A stretch of 64,000 nucleotides of DNA, taken from assembly GCA_965222005.1 (NCBI GenBank), contig OZ244935.1:496001-560000 (forward strand), written 5' to 3'. Numbering within the stretch: the stretch's first letter is position 1; each line of letters starts with the position of its first letter. Positions 51,695-61,224 of the stretch are shown one piece after another. The position numbers and the translations under genes are program-made. The notes under the pieces were generated by a model. The model saw only the letters and a list, made by a program, of their open reading frames with translations, made no database searches and was not told where the DNA came from. The DNA comes from CBDCTM01 sp965222005 (GTDB lineage Bacteria; Bacteroidota; Bacteroidia; Chitinophagales; Saprospiraceae).

Positions 51695-53412
51695 ACTACT
51701 TCCGCTTAATAAGCACACTTCTGATTTTTATGCTGCTTTCAGCCGGACAGGCATTATGGGCCCAGCCCGGCCGCGTCAGCGAAGCTGAAGTCAATACCCA
51801 AAAGGTATTCATCGATGCCAATAAGGAAAAAATTCTGGGTAATTATGAAAATGCGGCTTATTTGTACAAAGAAGTCATTAAGCGGGATAAACGTAACCAC
51901 GCGGCTGCCTATGAGCTGGCACGTATTTATGATGTGTTGGATAAAGACGACAAAGCCCTCAGCTCTATTCAAATGGCCGTTTCGCTGGATGAGCAAAATC
52001 CCTGGTACCGCATGTTTTTGGCAGATATGTATGAAAAAATGGCCGATTTCGCAAAAGCTGCCGATGTGTACAAGCAGTTGGCCAAAGAAGAGCCTTCCGT
52101 AGAATACTACCAATTCAAATGGGCTTTTTACCTGGTAAAAGGCAACAAAGCCGACAAGGCTATTAAAGTCTATGATGCTTTGGAAAAAACCTTAGGAATC
52201 ACCGAGGAGTTGGTATTCAAAAAGCAATCTTTGTACATAGGAATGGGGGAACACAAAAAAGCAGCTGCCGAGCTCGAACACCTCATCGAGGCCTATCCCA
52301 GCAAATTGAACTACCGCCATGACCTCGCCGAATTTTACCTGCGCATTGGTGAAGAACAACTAGCCGAAAAAGCGTACAAGGCCATCCTCGCCATTGAGCC
52401 GGACAATGCAAAAGCGACCATCGCGCTTGCCAACAAGAACAACATGGAGGGCGATGAGGAACTGGGCTATCTCCACTCCCTGCGCTCGATTTTTGAAAAA
52501 CCGGATGTAGATATTGATTTGAAGATCAAACAACTCATTCCCTACATCCATCGGATTGCCGATGGGGGTGATGAAAAATTGGCGGCTGCCGGGCTCAAAC
52601 TCGCTGCTATCCTCACCCGGGTACATCCCAAGGAGGCAAAGGCCTACTCAGCCTATGGCGATCTGCTTTTCTATTCCGGCCAGAAAGAAAAGGCGCTTGA
52701 AAAGTATCAGCAGGCCATTAACTTGGACAATACCGTTTTCACCATTTGGGAGCAAAGTATGTACATCCAGGCCGAATTGGCTGATTATAACGCGCTCCGC
52801 CAAACTACTGAAAAGGCAATAGACCTCTTTCCCAATCAGGCCAAAGCATACTATTTTAATGGTATTGCCAATAGTGAATTGGGCAAACATACCGAAGCAG
52901 TCAGTATCTACCAGCAAGCCCTGCTCATGTCGCGTAGCAAACCTGCCCTTCAGCTCGACATTCACAAACGACTTGGCATTGAATACGCCCACCTCAAAAA
53001 GTACGAGCGCTCTGATAAGGCATTCGATCAGGCACTCAAAATCAAGCCCGATGATGTATCCACTTTACACAACTACAGCCTACAGCTTGCTCACCGTTCT
53101 GCCCGCCTTGATGATGCTAAGGCTATGGCGCTACGCGCCTGCGAGCTGGATGCCAATCAGGCCGTCCTTGAGTATGCCTGTGGATATGTGTTGTACAAAA
53201 TGAGTGATTACAAAGCATCCCGCAAATGGATGGAAAAGGCTTTGGCCAATGGTGGCAGCACTAAGCCCGACATACTCGAACACTATGGCGACGTGCTCTT
53301 TCAGCTCGGCGAAACCGACAAAGCCATTGGCATGTGGCAGCAGGCACTTGAAAAGGGATCAACCAGTAAAAATTTGCAAAAGAAAATCGAAGAGCGGGCA
53401 CTGATGAAGTAA
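51691..53412 (+). CDS. TPR-repeat periplasmic protein
   Basis: 573 residues with a signal peptide (ending QALWAQ) and about twelve tetratricopeptide repeats from residue 40 to the end (for example AAYELARIYDVLDKDDKALSSIQ and AYSAYGDLLFYSGQKEKALEKYQQAINLD). The ATG overlaps the nucleotidyltransferase stop, so the pair is translationally coupled. TPR proteins in this place are often tied to envelope or cell-wall assembly in Bacteroidota; here that is inference. Confidence 0.9.
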   Translation: MNYFRLISTLLIFMLLSAGQALWAQPGRVSEAEVNTQKVFIDANKEKILGNYENAAYLYKEVIKRDKRNHAAAYELARIYDVLDKDDKALSSIQMAVSLDEQNPWYRMFLADMYEKMADFAKAADVYKQLAKEEPSVEYYQFKWAFYLVKGNKADKAIKVYDALEKTLGITEELVFKKQSLYIGMGEHKKAAAELEHLIEAYPSKLNYRHDLAEFYLRIGEEQLAEKAYKAILAIEPDNAKATIALANKNNMEGDEELGYLHSLRSIFEKPDVDIDLKIKQLIPYIHRIADGGDEKLAAAGLKLAAILTRVHPKEAKAYSAYGDLLFYSGQKEKALEKYQQAINLDNTVFTIWEQSMYIQAELADYNALRQTTEKAIDLFPNQAKAYYFNGIANSELGKHTEAVSIYQQALLMSRSKPALQLDIHKRLGIEYAHLKKYERSDKAFDQALKIKPDDVSTLHNYSLQLAHRSARLDDAKAMALRACELDANQAVLEYACGYVLYKMSDYKASRKWMEKALANGGSTKPDILEHYGDVLFQLGETDKAIGMWQQALEKGSTSKNLQKKIEERALMK

Positions 53413-53444
53413 TACCTCTCTCCTTGTCTGTTTTTTACGATCCC

Positions 53445-55373
53445 CTACTCCTCCAGTCTTTCTATCAATCTCCCCGATATTCGCAAAAAGTCCATCATCG
53501 TGATGATACCAACCAGCTCGTTTTGATCATCTACTACCGGCAAGCAACCAAGTTGGCAGTCGCGCATAATGTTCATCGCCTCAATGAGGGTGTTGCCAGG
53601 GCCGATCGTCACCGGGTTTTCGATCATAATATCCTTGACAGTGATAAATTGGCCGTTCGATGATTGTTTGTGGTGGCGGGTAAAGTGCCGCAGGATGAGC
53701 CGCAGGCTCACCAGGCCCACCAATTTGCCCTGGCTATCCTCAACGGGCGTAAAGCGGATTTTGCGCCAGTCCATCATTTCAGCCACCAGCTCTATGATGT
53801 CGTCCTTTTGAACGGTAAACAGGTCGGTTTGCATAAATTCCTCTACTACAAGGTCGGAAGGGCGATAATCGGAGAGGTCTTTCAATTCAGGAGTTTTCCA
53901 TTTGTGCACAGGGATTTCCTTTTTTTGATTTTCAATAATTGAGGCTGTCAGGCAGGTCAGGGCTTCATCGCGGCTGGTTTCTTCCTGCAATTTTGTGAAG
54001 GCGCGCAGCATCCACCGGGAGCCGTTGGTATGTCGTTTTGCCCGCTCTTCAATGATACCGAGATACTTGTCGATATCTTTCCTATTCACTTTGTGATCTT
54101 TCAAACCTTTGCGGGCAATGGGCAACAGCTCTTTCAATACCAGCTCCGGCACCGATACCTTGGCATCTTTGAACCAGGTAAATTTGGAATCGATACCATA
54201 ACGGGCCGCCTTACCGAAGTTGTCGCGGATGTCGGCATAGCCAATATGGCGGCTAATGTCCTGGATTTGGGCAGCCATCCCCACCATCAGGCCGATCCAG
54301 AAAGCTGCATTAGCCACCTCATCCAGTACGGTTGGGCCGCTCGGCAGCACCCGGTTTTCGATGCGCAGGTGGGGTTTGCCATTAGCGCTAACTCCGTAGC
54401 AGGGTCGGTTCCAGCGATACACGGTGGAATTGTGTACCTGTAGGGCCCGCAATTTGGGTACCTTGCCCTTGGCCAGCACAGCCAATGCGTCTTCTTCTAC
54501 ATCCCCACTGATGAGCACCCGAAAACGGGCGATATCTTCCCTGTAAATGTCGAGAATGGAGCCTCTCAGCCAGCCATTCCCGAAGTTGACACGGGGGCTG
54601 CGCTCCCGCATGTGCGCATGGGTTGAGCGGGTATCAAGCGCCTGTTGGAATAGTGCGATGCGCGACTCATGCCAAAGCCGCCTGCCAAATACGATGGGTG
54701 AATTGGCGCCTATAGCCATCACTGGTCCGGCGAGCGTTTGAGCGATATTATACATTTTTACAAACTCATCGGGCGATACCTGAAGGTGTACCTGGAAGCT
54801 GGTATTGCAGGCTTCGAGCAAGGGTGATTCGTGCTTGACGAGCAGCTCATCGATGCCCAGCAGACGCAGTTCGTAGGCAGAGCCGAGGCGTTGCTGGTTG
54901 ATGGATTCCATCAGTGCGTAGTAGCGCTTTTTGGGTGTGAGATTGTCCATGCTGAGATGAAACTTGCGCAGGGTGGGCAGGATGCCGGTGAGTATGATGT
55001 CCGCATCGAGGCTCTTTAGCTTGGCGCGAATTTTTTGAAGCTTACCAAAATTTTCTTCCTCCAGTTGCGACAGGCATCGGCCTTTTAGCTGGCGGGGCGT
55101 GAGGTTGGTCTCGAGATTGAAGCGGGCCAGCTCGGTTTCGACCCACTTGTAGCGCTTCATTTTATCTAAGGCTTCCATCGCGATGGTGGCAGGTTTGTAG
55201 GTATCGTTGTGTACCATACACATCTCTTGCTCGGCGCCAATGCGGGTGATTCCGCTTTCAAACATGCCGTTTTCGAGCATCTGTTCAAGAGCCCGGACAT
55301 CATTGAGCAGAAAACGCACAAAGCGGTGCATGTCTTTTTGCTCTGTGAGAATGGATACTTTTTGTTCGCCCAT
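53445..55373 (-). CDS. Glutamate-cysteine-ligase-like (GCS2) protein fused to CBS domains
   Basis: 642 residues from MGEQKVSILTEQKDM at 55373; the open frame continues to 55667 but enters the neighbouring IS. Residues 30-430 match the GCS2/YbdK fold (FESGITRIGAEQEMCMV, LGIDELLVKHESPLLEACNTSFQVHLQV, RIENRVLPSGPTVLDEVAN). Residues 500-640 are two CBS domains (VVEEFMQTDLFTVQKDDIIELVAEMM, VKDIMIENPVTIGPGNTLIEAM). CBS pairs often bind adenine nucleotides, suggesting energy-sensing control of a peptide-ligase-type enzyme. The substrate is uncertain. Confidence 0.9.
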   Translation of the reverse strand: MGEQKVSILTEQKDMHRFVRFLLNDVRALEQMLENGMFESGITRIGAEQEMCMVHNDTYKPATIAMEALDKMKRYKWVETELARFNLETNLTPRQLKGRCLSQLEEENFGKLQKIRAKLKSLDADIILTGILPTLRKFHLSMDNLTPKKRYYALMESINQQRLGSAYELRLLGIDELLVKHESPLLEACNTSFQVHLQVSPDEFVKMYNIAQTLAGPVMAIGANSPIVFGRRLWHESRIALFQQALDTRSTHAHMRERSPRVNFGNGWLRGSILDIYREDIARFRVLISGDVEEDALAVLAKGKVPKLRALQVHNSTVYRWNRPCYGVSANGKPHLRIENRVLPSGPTVLDEVANAAFWIGLMVGMAAQIQDISRHIGYADIRDNFGKAARYGIDSKFTWFKDAKVSVPELVLKELLPIARKGLKDHKVNRKDIDKYLGIIEERAKRHTNGSRWMLRAFTKLQEETSRDEALTCLTASIIENQKKEIPVHKWKTPELKDLSDYRPSDLVVEEFMQTDLFTVQKDDIIELVAEMMDWRKIRFTPVEDSQGKLVGLVSLRLILRHFTRHHKQSSNGQFITVKDIMIENPVTIGPGNTLIEAMNIMRDCQLGCLPVVDDQNELVGIITMMDFLRISGRLIERLEE

Positions 55374-55466
55374 GAGTAATTGAGGTTTCGTTTTGCTAGA
55401 TTTTACTTCAAAAAGTACAAAAAATTCTGTAAGACATGTTAAAATACAAACAAAAGAATAATTTTG

Positions 55467-56801
55467 CATTATTGAGCGGTACGATTCTTGAAAAGAGGTG
55501 CATTCCCCAAAAAGTGCTAATATAGAGTAAGGAAAAAAACACTCTATTATGCACACAACCTTTGAGGAATTACTTGCACCTCTGAAAAAATATCTTGAGG
55601 AGCAAGGTACACAAATTGACAAACAAACCGGTTCGAGAAAATTATTCTTTGCCGATTTCACACTCAAATTAATTTATGCTTTTGTGATGGGCATACCGAC
55701 TTTACGACAACTCATCACCGATTTGCAAACAAGTCAGGTTAGTGAATCATTAGGATTAAAACACACGCCGTTTTCAACGATGAAAGACGGATTCACCCGA
55801 TTTGACTCGGAGTTCTTTGAAAAATTGTATCAACATGTTTTGCGCAATTGCGACTGGCTACGGATAGAAGCATTTGACGAATTGGGCATCTTCCAACTGG
55901 TGGATGGCAGTATTTTCCCTACCCTCCGTTCAATGGATTGGGCTGCTTATCGAAAGACGAAAAAAGCGATTCGCTTACATTTGTCATTTGAACTCAACCG
56001 GATGTTGCCTGTGGAGTTTATCGGTTTAAAAGCGAATTCTTCTGAAAGAAAATTCCTTTTAAGTATCCTTCAAACAGGGGTAACTTATATTGCGGACAGA
56101 GGATATTTCAGCTTTGCTGTAGCTGCAAAAATTGAAGCAGCCAAAGCCTTTTTTATCCTCCGTATCAAAAACAATATCAAAGTGGCTCAATACACCAAAC
56201 TTCAATTAAGCTGTGCAACAGGACAAACTATTCCACGTTGCTTCAAAAAGCTTACGGATCGTTTAGTCCGTTTTGAATCTGATGATTTGGAAAAAGTCTA
56301 TCGGCTTATTCAATTTGAAGTGTTGCACTCTCAGTTTTCCATCTGCACCAACAGATTGGATTTAACCACTGTCCAGATCATTATCCTCTATGCTTTTCGA
56401 TGGCAAATTGAACTGTTGTTCAAATTCATCAAACGCAGTTTAAAGGGCATTCATCTATTCAATAATACTCCAAATGGAGTCAATATCCAGTTCTACATCC
56501 TGATGATTACAACCATTTTGCAAATGCGATTAAAGCAAGTTGCTACTATTATTTCAACTCATAGTCAGGCGGCAAAAACTCATTTGGCTATCCAAAATGT
56601 TAACGATATTGAACAAATACCTACACATTTTGGACATTCTCCTGACTTATGGATCGAAGCCTTAACATCTTCTCTCCAATCTTTTTGGAAAATTGGATGT
56701 CATTGGATTCGACGTTTACAGAACTTTATCTGTAAACCTTTTGATTCTAACGTAATTTGTAAACTTGCGGCTTACTACAAATAGCGTACCGCTCAATAAT
56801 G
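55467..56801 (+). mobile_element. IS4 family insertion sequence, intact (second type)
   Basis: 1,335 bp with perfect 17-bp ends CATTATTGAGCGGTACG and its exact complement, flanked by the 9-bp duplication ATAATTTTG (55458-55466 and 56802-56810). It differs from the IS4 element at 5577. It sits between the GCS2-CBS gene and the lipoprotein gene at 56874. The duplicated target contains TAATTTTG, close to a -7 promoter box. Confidence 0.93.
55549..56784 (+). CDS. IS4 family transposase
   Basis: 411 residues. DDE positions: QLVDGSIFP (first D), YIADRGYFSF (second D) and the YREK-like RWQIELLFKFIKRSLKGIHLF (E). An N-terminal domain with FADFTLKLIYAFVMGIPTLRQL is typical of this group. No stops or frame breaks are seen. 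With perfect ends and target duplication this copy is probably recent and active. It is the only IS in the window between 28.5 and 60 kb apart from the small foldback element. Confidence 0.93.
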   Translation: MHTTFEELLAPLKKYLEEQGTQIDKQTGSRKLFFADFTLKLIYAFVMGIPTLRQLITDLQTSQVSESLGLKHTPFSTMKDGFTRFDSEFFEKLYQHVLRNCDWLRIEAFDELGIFQLVDGSIFPTLRSMDWAAYRKTKKAIRLHLSFELNRMLPVEFIGLKANSSERKFLLSILQTGVTYIADRGYFSFAVAAKIEAAKAFFILRIKNNIKVAQYTKLQLSCATGQTIPRCFKKLTDRLVRFESDDLEKVYRLIQFEVLHSQFSICTNRLDLTTVQIIILYAFRWQIELLFKFIKRSLKGIHLFNNTPNGVNIQFYILMITTILQMRLKQVATIISTHSQAAKTHLAIQNVNDIEQIPTHFGHSPDLWIEALTSSLQSFWKIGCHWIRRLQNFICKPFDSNVICKLAAYYK

Positions 56802-56873
56802 ATAATTTTGAGGGATTCGCGCGTTTTGAACGAGTAAACACGTGTGCAGATTTTTTCACCAGAATGCTCCGCT

Positions 56874-57386
56874 ATGCTTTTCAGATATTTCCTTCTGGCT
56901 TTCGCCACTCTATTGCTGGCCAATTGTAGTAAAGACGACGATGTTCTTTTCACCATCCCTTACCAGCTCAATTTCAGTACGCCGGCAGGCCTCAATCCTA
57001 TCGAAACGCATTACTTTGAATTTTTCAATATCCCTTCGAGAATGGATTCGATCCTCGTAGCACGGGGGATGACCAAAGAGGATATCAGCCGCATCAGTCC
57101 AAAATCAGCCGAGCTAACCAGCCTGTTTTCCGATGGCGAGTATGGCTTCATTCGGGAAGCTACTATTGATCTCTTTGAAAGCGGCAGCACTGTATTCCGC
57201 GAAGCGTTTTTCCATCCGGAAGTACCCTCCAATACCGGCAGCAGGCTCTCCCTGGCCGGTAGCCTGATAGATGCCAATCAAAATGTCTCCGCCGAAAAAT
57301 TCAATATCCGGGTAGGTTGGAAGCTGCGCACCATTGCACCTACCTCGATGGAGCATATCCTGCGCTTTACTTTTGCTATAAAATAG
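56874..57386 (+). CDS. Lipoprotein, unknown function
   Basis: From the ATG at 56874, 170 residues with a lipoprotein signal (TLLLANC, Cys near residue 18) followed by SKDDD. The mature beta-rich domain reads IPYQLNFSTPAGLNPIETHYFEFFNIPSR and later LRFTFAIK. I see no known family. An earlier start at 56844 is open but spoils the signal peptide. The IS4 insertion 73 bp upstream probably separates it from its native promoter. Confidence 0.75.
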   Translation: MLFRYFLLAFATLLLANCSKDDDVLFTIPYQLNFSTPAGLNPIETHYFEFFNIPSRMDSILVARGMTKEDISRISPKSAELTSLFSDGEYGFIREATIDLFESGSTVFREAFFHPEVPSNTGSRLSLAGSLIDANQNVSAEKFNIRVGWKLRTIAPTSMEHILRFTFAIK

Positions 57387-57440
57387 GGAGCAGTAAATGG
57401 CGATTGGCACACGGCTTCCTCTATTCACGAATGGTCATAT

Positions 57441-59159
57441 TTACTTCGACTGATAAGCAGCCAGCGGTGCATCCACCAGGCTGTGCAATACCGCCAAGGC
57501 CAGCCCTCTGGCCTCTTTGGCTTTGAAGCCTTTATCCATATAAAAATCTTCCAGCCTTACGAATGACTGGAAGTAAGCAATGCGCAGGGGTCTTACCAGC
57601 TTTTGGTGCAGCGGATCCTTTGCCGCCCAGGCTTTCAGGCCCTTTTGCAAAGCGGTGTGCCAATCTTCAGCTTGCTTCTTTTCGAGTGCGGAAAGGGGTT
57701 GTGGCGACAGAGCCAGCATCGCCCGGCGGGAGTTATCGGTAGCTGCGCGAGCCGTTTTGACAGAAGCGGCGGGATTGAGATCATGCGTAATAGTGGCCAG
57801 CAGTTTTATCTCGTCCCATTGCATAAATCGTTCACAGTCGGCCAACAACACGGCCTGGCTGCTTCCACCAAAAGCTTTGGCTGCTTCTTTGGGGTGCTGC
57901 TCAAACATCCAGCAAGGCACTGCCAGCTCTTTGGCCGAAGCGGCTTGAATGAAACGAATATGCTGTAGCAATTGATCAAAAGAAGTGTAGGTATAGGTAG
58001 CGTTGTGGTTGAATCCGCTTGTTGTGCCCATTGCATGTTTTCCTCCAAAGGCTTCCTTAATGGCTGTATTCATCAAAGCATCGATCTCTACCTGGCTGCC
58101 TTTATTTCGTGAGAGTACATAGGCCCGATAGGCTTTAGCGATCGGCTCTTTTGAGCTTTCAAGGCCTTTCATGGCAGCGGGAGTATCATCGAGCAGCTTA
58201 TTGACATAGTGCTGAAGAATATTCTCTTTTTTAGCCATGGATGCCGGCTTGGAATACTTGGCCAGCAGGCTATATTTTCGGAGCTGTGGCATTTGGCTGA
58301 GTGCTGTCTCATAGCCTCTTGCCGTTCCTTTTCCATACATGCCATCAAGGCTGCTGTTGTAGGTTTTGATCGCTTTGAGTTCTTTTTGTAGCTCAATGAC
58401 TGAGTTGCGTTTTACCTTCACACGAATGTTGGGCAGCGCAAAAGATGAGGCAGGAGATTTTTCGGCTATTACATCATAGGTCTGCGGGATATCTTTAGGG
58501 ATAGTTGTGTTTGGGGAAGGGGGAGGCGGCACATCCCGGGGAGCTTGCTCATCGTCCATATCAACGGTAAGGAGGGCGCCGGGCCTAAAACCGGGGCCGG
58601 CTTCGAAGCTTGTCACAGGATGGAGGTACACATCATTAAGCGTTTTGACAAAAGCATCTTTGAATCCCAGCTTGCGGATGCTCCCCAAGCGCTGACGCGC
58701 CTGCTCGGCGCTGGCAAAGCTGCCGCTTGTGATTTTTATATTTTTACTGTCCGATAGTACCTGTAGCAGGCCTGCTTTGGCAAATTGACGCCAATCAACC
58801 GCTTCAGACAGCGGCTTGCTGGCCAGTTGGATGACCGCTACCTCTTTGCCTTTGGCCAGTGCCCGGCCAGTGATGTAGGCTTCGGAATACCCTTTGGCTT
58901 TCACTTTGGCAATCACCTTTTTTGCAGCGGCTTCGCTTTCATAGTCGCCCATATAAATTCGCAGCAGGCTGGGGTCAAACTCTTCGGCATATATGTAGCC
59001 AAAGGGGCGAATGTCTTCAAAATCCGATATTTTGGCCTTCACGAAAGCGCCAATGTGAATGGCATATACAAAATCCTGATTAGCAGGAGCTCCATTAGCC
59101 GTTGAAGGTAAGGAGGTAATAAATAAAAACAAAAAAAGCAGGGGGAATAAGCGTTTCAT
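57441..59159 (-). CDS. SPOR/peptidoglycan-binding-like envelope protein
   Basis: 572 residues with a signal peptide (ending TANGAPA). Three SPOR-like repeats follow (YAIHIGAFVKAKISDFEDIR, RIYMGDYESEAAAKKVIAKVKAKGYSEAYIT, KITSGSFASAEQARQRLGSIRKLGFKDAFV), then a Pro-rich linker and a peptidoglycan-binding-like motif (VIELQKELKAIKTYNSSLDGMYGKGTARGYE). The C-terminal 250 residues are helical and unrecognised. It is probably periplasmic and binds the cell wall, perhaps at division sites (inference). Confidence 0.8.
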   Translation of the reverse strand: MKRLFPLLFLFLFITSLPSTANGAPANQDFVYAIHIGAFVKAKISDFEDIRPFGYIYAEEFDPSLLRIYMGDYESEAAAKKVIAKVKAKGYSEAYITGRALAKGKEVAVIQLASKPLSEAVDWRQFAKAGLLQVLSDSKNIKITSGSFASAEQARQRLGSIRKLGFKDAFVKTLNDVYLHPVTSFEAGPGFRPGALLTVDMDDEQAPRDVPPPPSPNTTIPKDIPQTYDVIAEKSPASSFALPNIRVKVKRNSVIELQKELKAIKTYNSSLDGMYGKGTARGYETALSQMPQLRKYSLLAKYSKPASMAKKENILQHYVNKLLDDTPAAMKGLESSKEPIAKAYRAYVLSRNKGSQVEIDALMNTAIKEAFGGKHAMGTTSGFNHNATYTYTSFDQLLQHIRFIQAASAKELAVPCWMFEQHPKEAAKAFGGSSQAVLLADCERFMQWDEIKLLATITHDLNPAASVKTARAATDNSRRAMLALSPQPLSALEKKQAEDWHTALQKGLKAWAAKDPLHQKLVRPLRIAYFQSFVRLEDFYMDKGFKAKEARGLALAVLHSLVDAPLAAYQSK

Positions 59160-59492
59160 CGTTGTTGGTGTTGATTAAAAAGGAAGCGTTTTCAAGTAAC
59201 AAGAAAATATACATTAAAAACAATTATACCCTCAATGTACTGAACCAGCCCTTGTTACGCCTGATAACAACGCAAATATAACCATCAATGATATGTAAAG
59301 CCAGTTTTAGCAGGCTTTTTGAAAGAAGTCCGTGAATGAATAAATGGCAAAAAGCTCCTTTCATTAATTCAATTCATATGAGTACTTTTGCCCATTCCTC
59401 GTTTGTGCATCAGCCTTCTTATCAAATGCTTGGCATAATCGCTGCATACTTTCAAACGTTAGCAAAAACGAATTTTATCCCGAATTTGACAT
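59160..59492. other. Divergent intergenic region
   Basis: No credible gene. It separates the SPOR protein (minus) from the TolC-family gene (plus). A 90-codon frame at 59336-59608 overlaps the TolC gene and is not supported. No strong hairpin or consensus promoter was recognised. Confidence 0.35.
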
Positions 59493-60878
59493 ATGAGCCA
59501 ATCATTTACTTGCCGGTTTTGGAAATCGATCGCTACAAATATCCGTACCCTATGGGTCGGGCTCTTTCTCCTGGGGGCCCTGATGGCAAGCAGCCAACAT
59601 TCGCTTAGCCTATCCCAGGCTATACAAACCGGCTTGCACAACAACTTTCAGATACAAATAGCAGAGCAACAAATTGACATCGCCGAGCGCAACAATAGCT
59701 GGAAGGCCAGCGGCAAATACCCCAGCATTGATTTCAATCTCTTTTCCCACAATGGCTATACCAATCAAAAGGTAGGTATTTCCTTCCTTCAGGGAAATAA
59801 TGACGCCATCAATTACTTCACCGGAGATATTACCGCCAGCATCGATCTCGACTGGACGCTATTCGACGGGTTTCGGCCACGTATCAGCAAGCAACGTTTT
59901 GAAGAGTTGGAGCGCCTGGCAGAGGGCAATTTGGCGATTGCCGTAGAGGAATCTATCCAGCAAATTATCCTGGCCTATTATCAGGTGCTCATCGAACAGG
60001 AACGCCTGGCGGTGCTGAAGGAGGTAATGGATCTGTCAAAAGAGGGGGTCGCTTATCAGCAGGTGAGAAAAGATTACGGGCAGGCGGGTGAGTTTGATAT
60101 TTTACAAAGCCAACACGCTCTGCTCAACGATTCCACTAATATCCTGCTGCAAAGCATTGCCCTTGAAAATGCGCAACGCCTTCTAAATCTGGCAATCGGA
60201 GAAAAAACCATCGACAAGCGTTTCCAGCTCACTGACAGCCTCCAATACAGAGCTAAAGCTTATGTTTTCAATACCCTTAGCCGCAAGATGCTCACCAACA
60301 ACAAAGGCCTCAACAAGCTGCTGATCGCACGGAGCCTGGCGCGTATCGAGCGCGACTACCGGGAGAGCTACCGCCTCCCTACCATTGGCCTGGGAAGTGG
60401 CGTGTCGCAAAATTTTGACGTCACCAAATCCGATGCCATCAATCCCAACACTCGCCTGGAATATGGTGTAGTGCCCAGCCAAACTTTCAATTACTATCTG
60501 CAATTCAATGCCAATTACAAGCTCTTCGATGCTGGTGCCACCCGCCGAAGCATCGAAAATGCCAAGGTGCAGGAGTTGATAACCGAGCTGAACATTGAGG
60601 ACTTGAAACGCAAGCTGAATGTACAGCTAAAAAATACGCTGGCTACTTATGAAAAACAACGCCAGGTACTTCATATTAGCAGTGCCCTGATCGACAACGC
60701 CCGTAAAAATCTCGAATTGGCCGATGAACAATTTAGGGCCGGACAGATTAATTCGTTTGACTATCGCAGCGTGCAGCTGGAATACATCAATGCCTCGCAG
60801 GCCCGCCTCAATGCCATCTATGATTTGCAAAAAACCGAAACGGAATTGACCCGCCTTACGGGGGGCTTTATTCGCTAA
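59493..60878 (+). CDS. TolC-family outer membrane efflux protein
   Basis: 461 residues with an N-terminal signal (LFLLGALMASSQ) and the two-repeat, long-helix organisation of TolC proteins: SLSQAIQTGLHNNFQIQIAEQQIDIAERNNSW at the start of repeat one, LDWTLFDGFRPRISKQ, FDILQSQHALLNDSTNIL, and NARKNLELADEQFRAGQINSFDYRSVQLEYINA in repeat two. It forms a trimeric outer membrane channel. No inner membrane pump or adaptor gene follows, since an IS110 element lies directly downstream; partners may be elsewhere. Confidence 0.92.
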   Translation: MSQSFTCRFWKSIATNIRTLWVGLFLLGALMASSQHSLSLSQAIQTGLHNNFQIQIAEQQIDIAERNNSWKASGKYPSIDFNLFSHNGYTNQKVGISFLQGNNDAINYFTGDITASIDLDWTLFDGFRPRISKQRFEELERLAEGNLAIAVEESIQQIILAYYQVLIEQERLAVLKEVMDLSKEGVAYQQVRKDYGQAGEFDILQSQHALLNDSTNILLQSIALENAQRLLNLAIGEKTIDKRFQLTDSLQYRAKAYVFNTLSRKMLTNNKGLNKLLIARSLARIERDYRESYRLPTIGLGSGVSQNFDVTKSDAINPNTRLEYGVVPSQTFNYYLQFNANYKLFDAGATRRSIENAKVQELITELNIEDLKRKLNVQLKNTLATYEKQRQVLHISSALIDNARKNLELADEQFRAGQINSFDYRSVQLEYINASQARLNAIYDLQKTETELTRLTGGFIR

Positions 60879-61224
60879 AGCTGCTTACTCACCCACCACA
60901 AAGCGGTCTTTACTCATTCTTCCTTTAACTTTTGTGCAAAAGCGGTATCTTTTCCCTACCTAATACTTATAAGTTGTTTATTCTCCTACTTTCCAAAAGT
61001 ATATTGCTATGAAACGAGCATAAGCTTATTTAATCATAAGCTCACACAAGGAAATGATTAAAAAAGCTCATGTGAGAGCGACGCGGTTACATAGGTGCAA
61101 TCCCGAAAGCGTTCGGGAATTTGCATATTTTTAAACGCAGAAAAATTTTAACCACATGAAACTCCGATGACTAAAAGATATAGACAGACAAGGGAATGAT
61201 TAAATTGGGAACCAAAAACATTAG
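60879..61224. other. IS110 left flank and intergenic DNA
   Basis: No gene. From about 61020 the sequence shows structured repeats (TAAGCTTATTTAATCATAAGCT, an inverted repeat; CGAAAGCGTTCGGGAA) upstream of the IS110 transposase. That is where IS110-family bridge RNA is normally encoded, so this may hold it. Confidence 0.4.
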
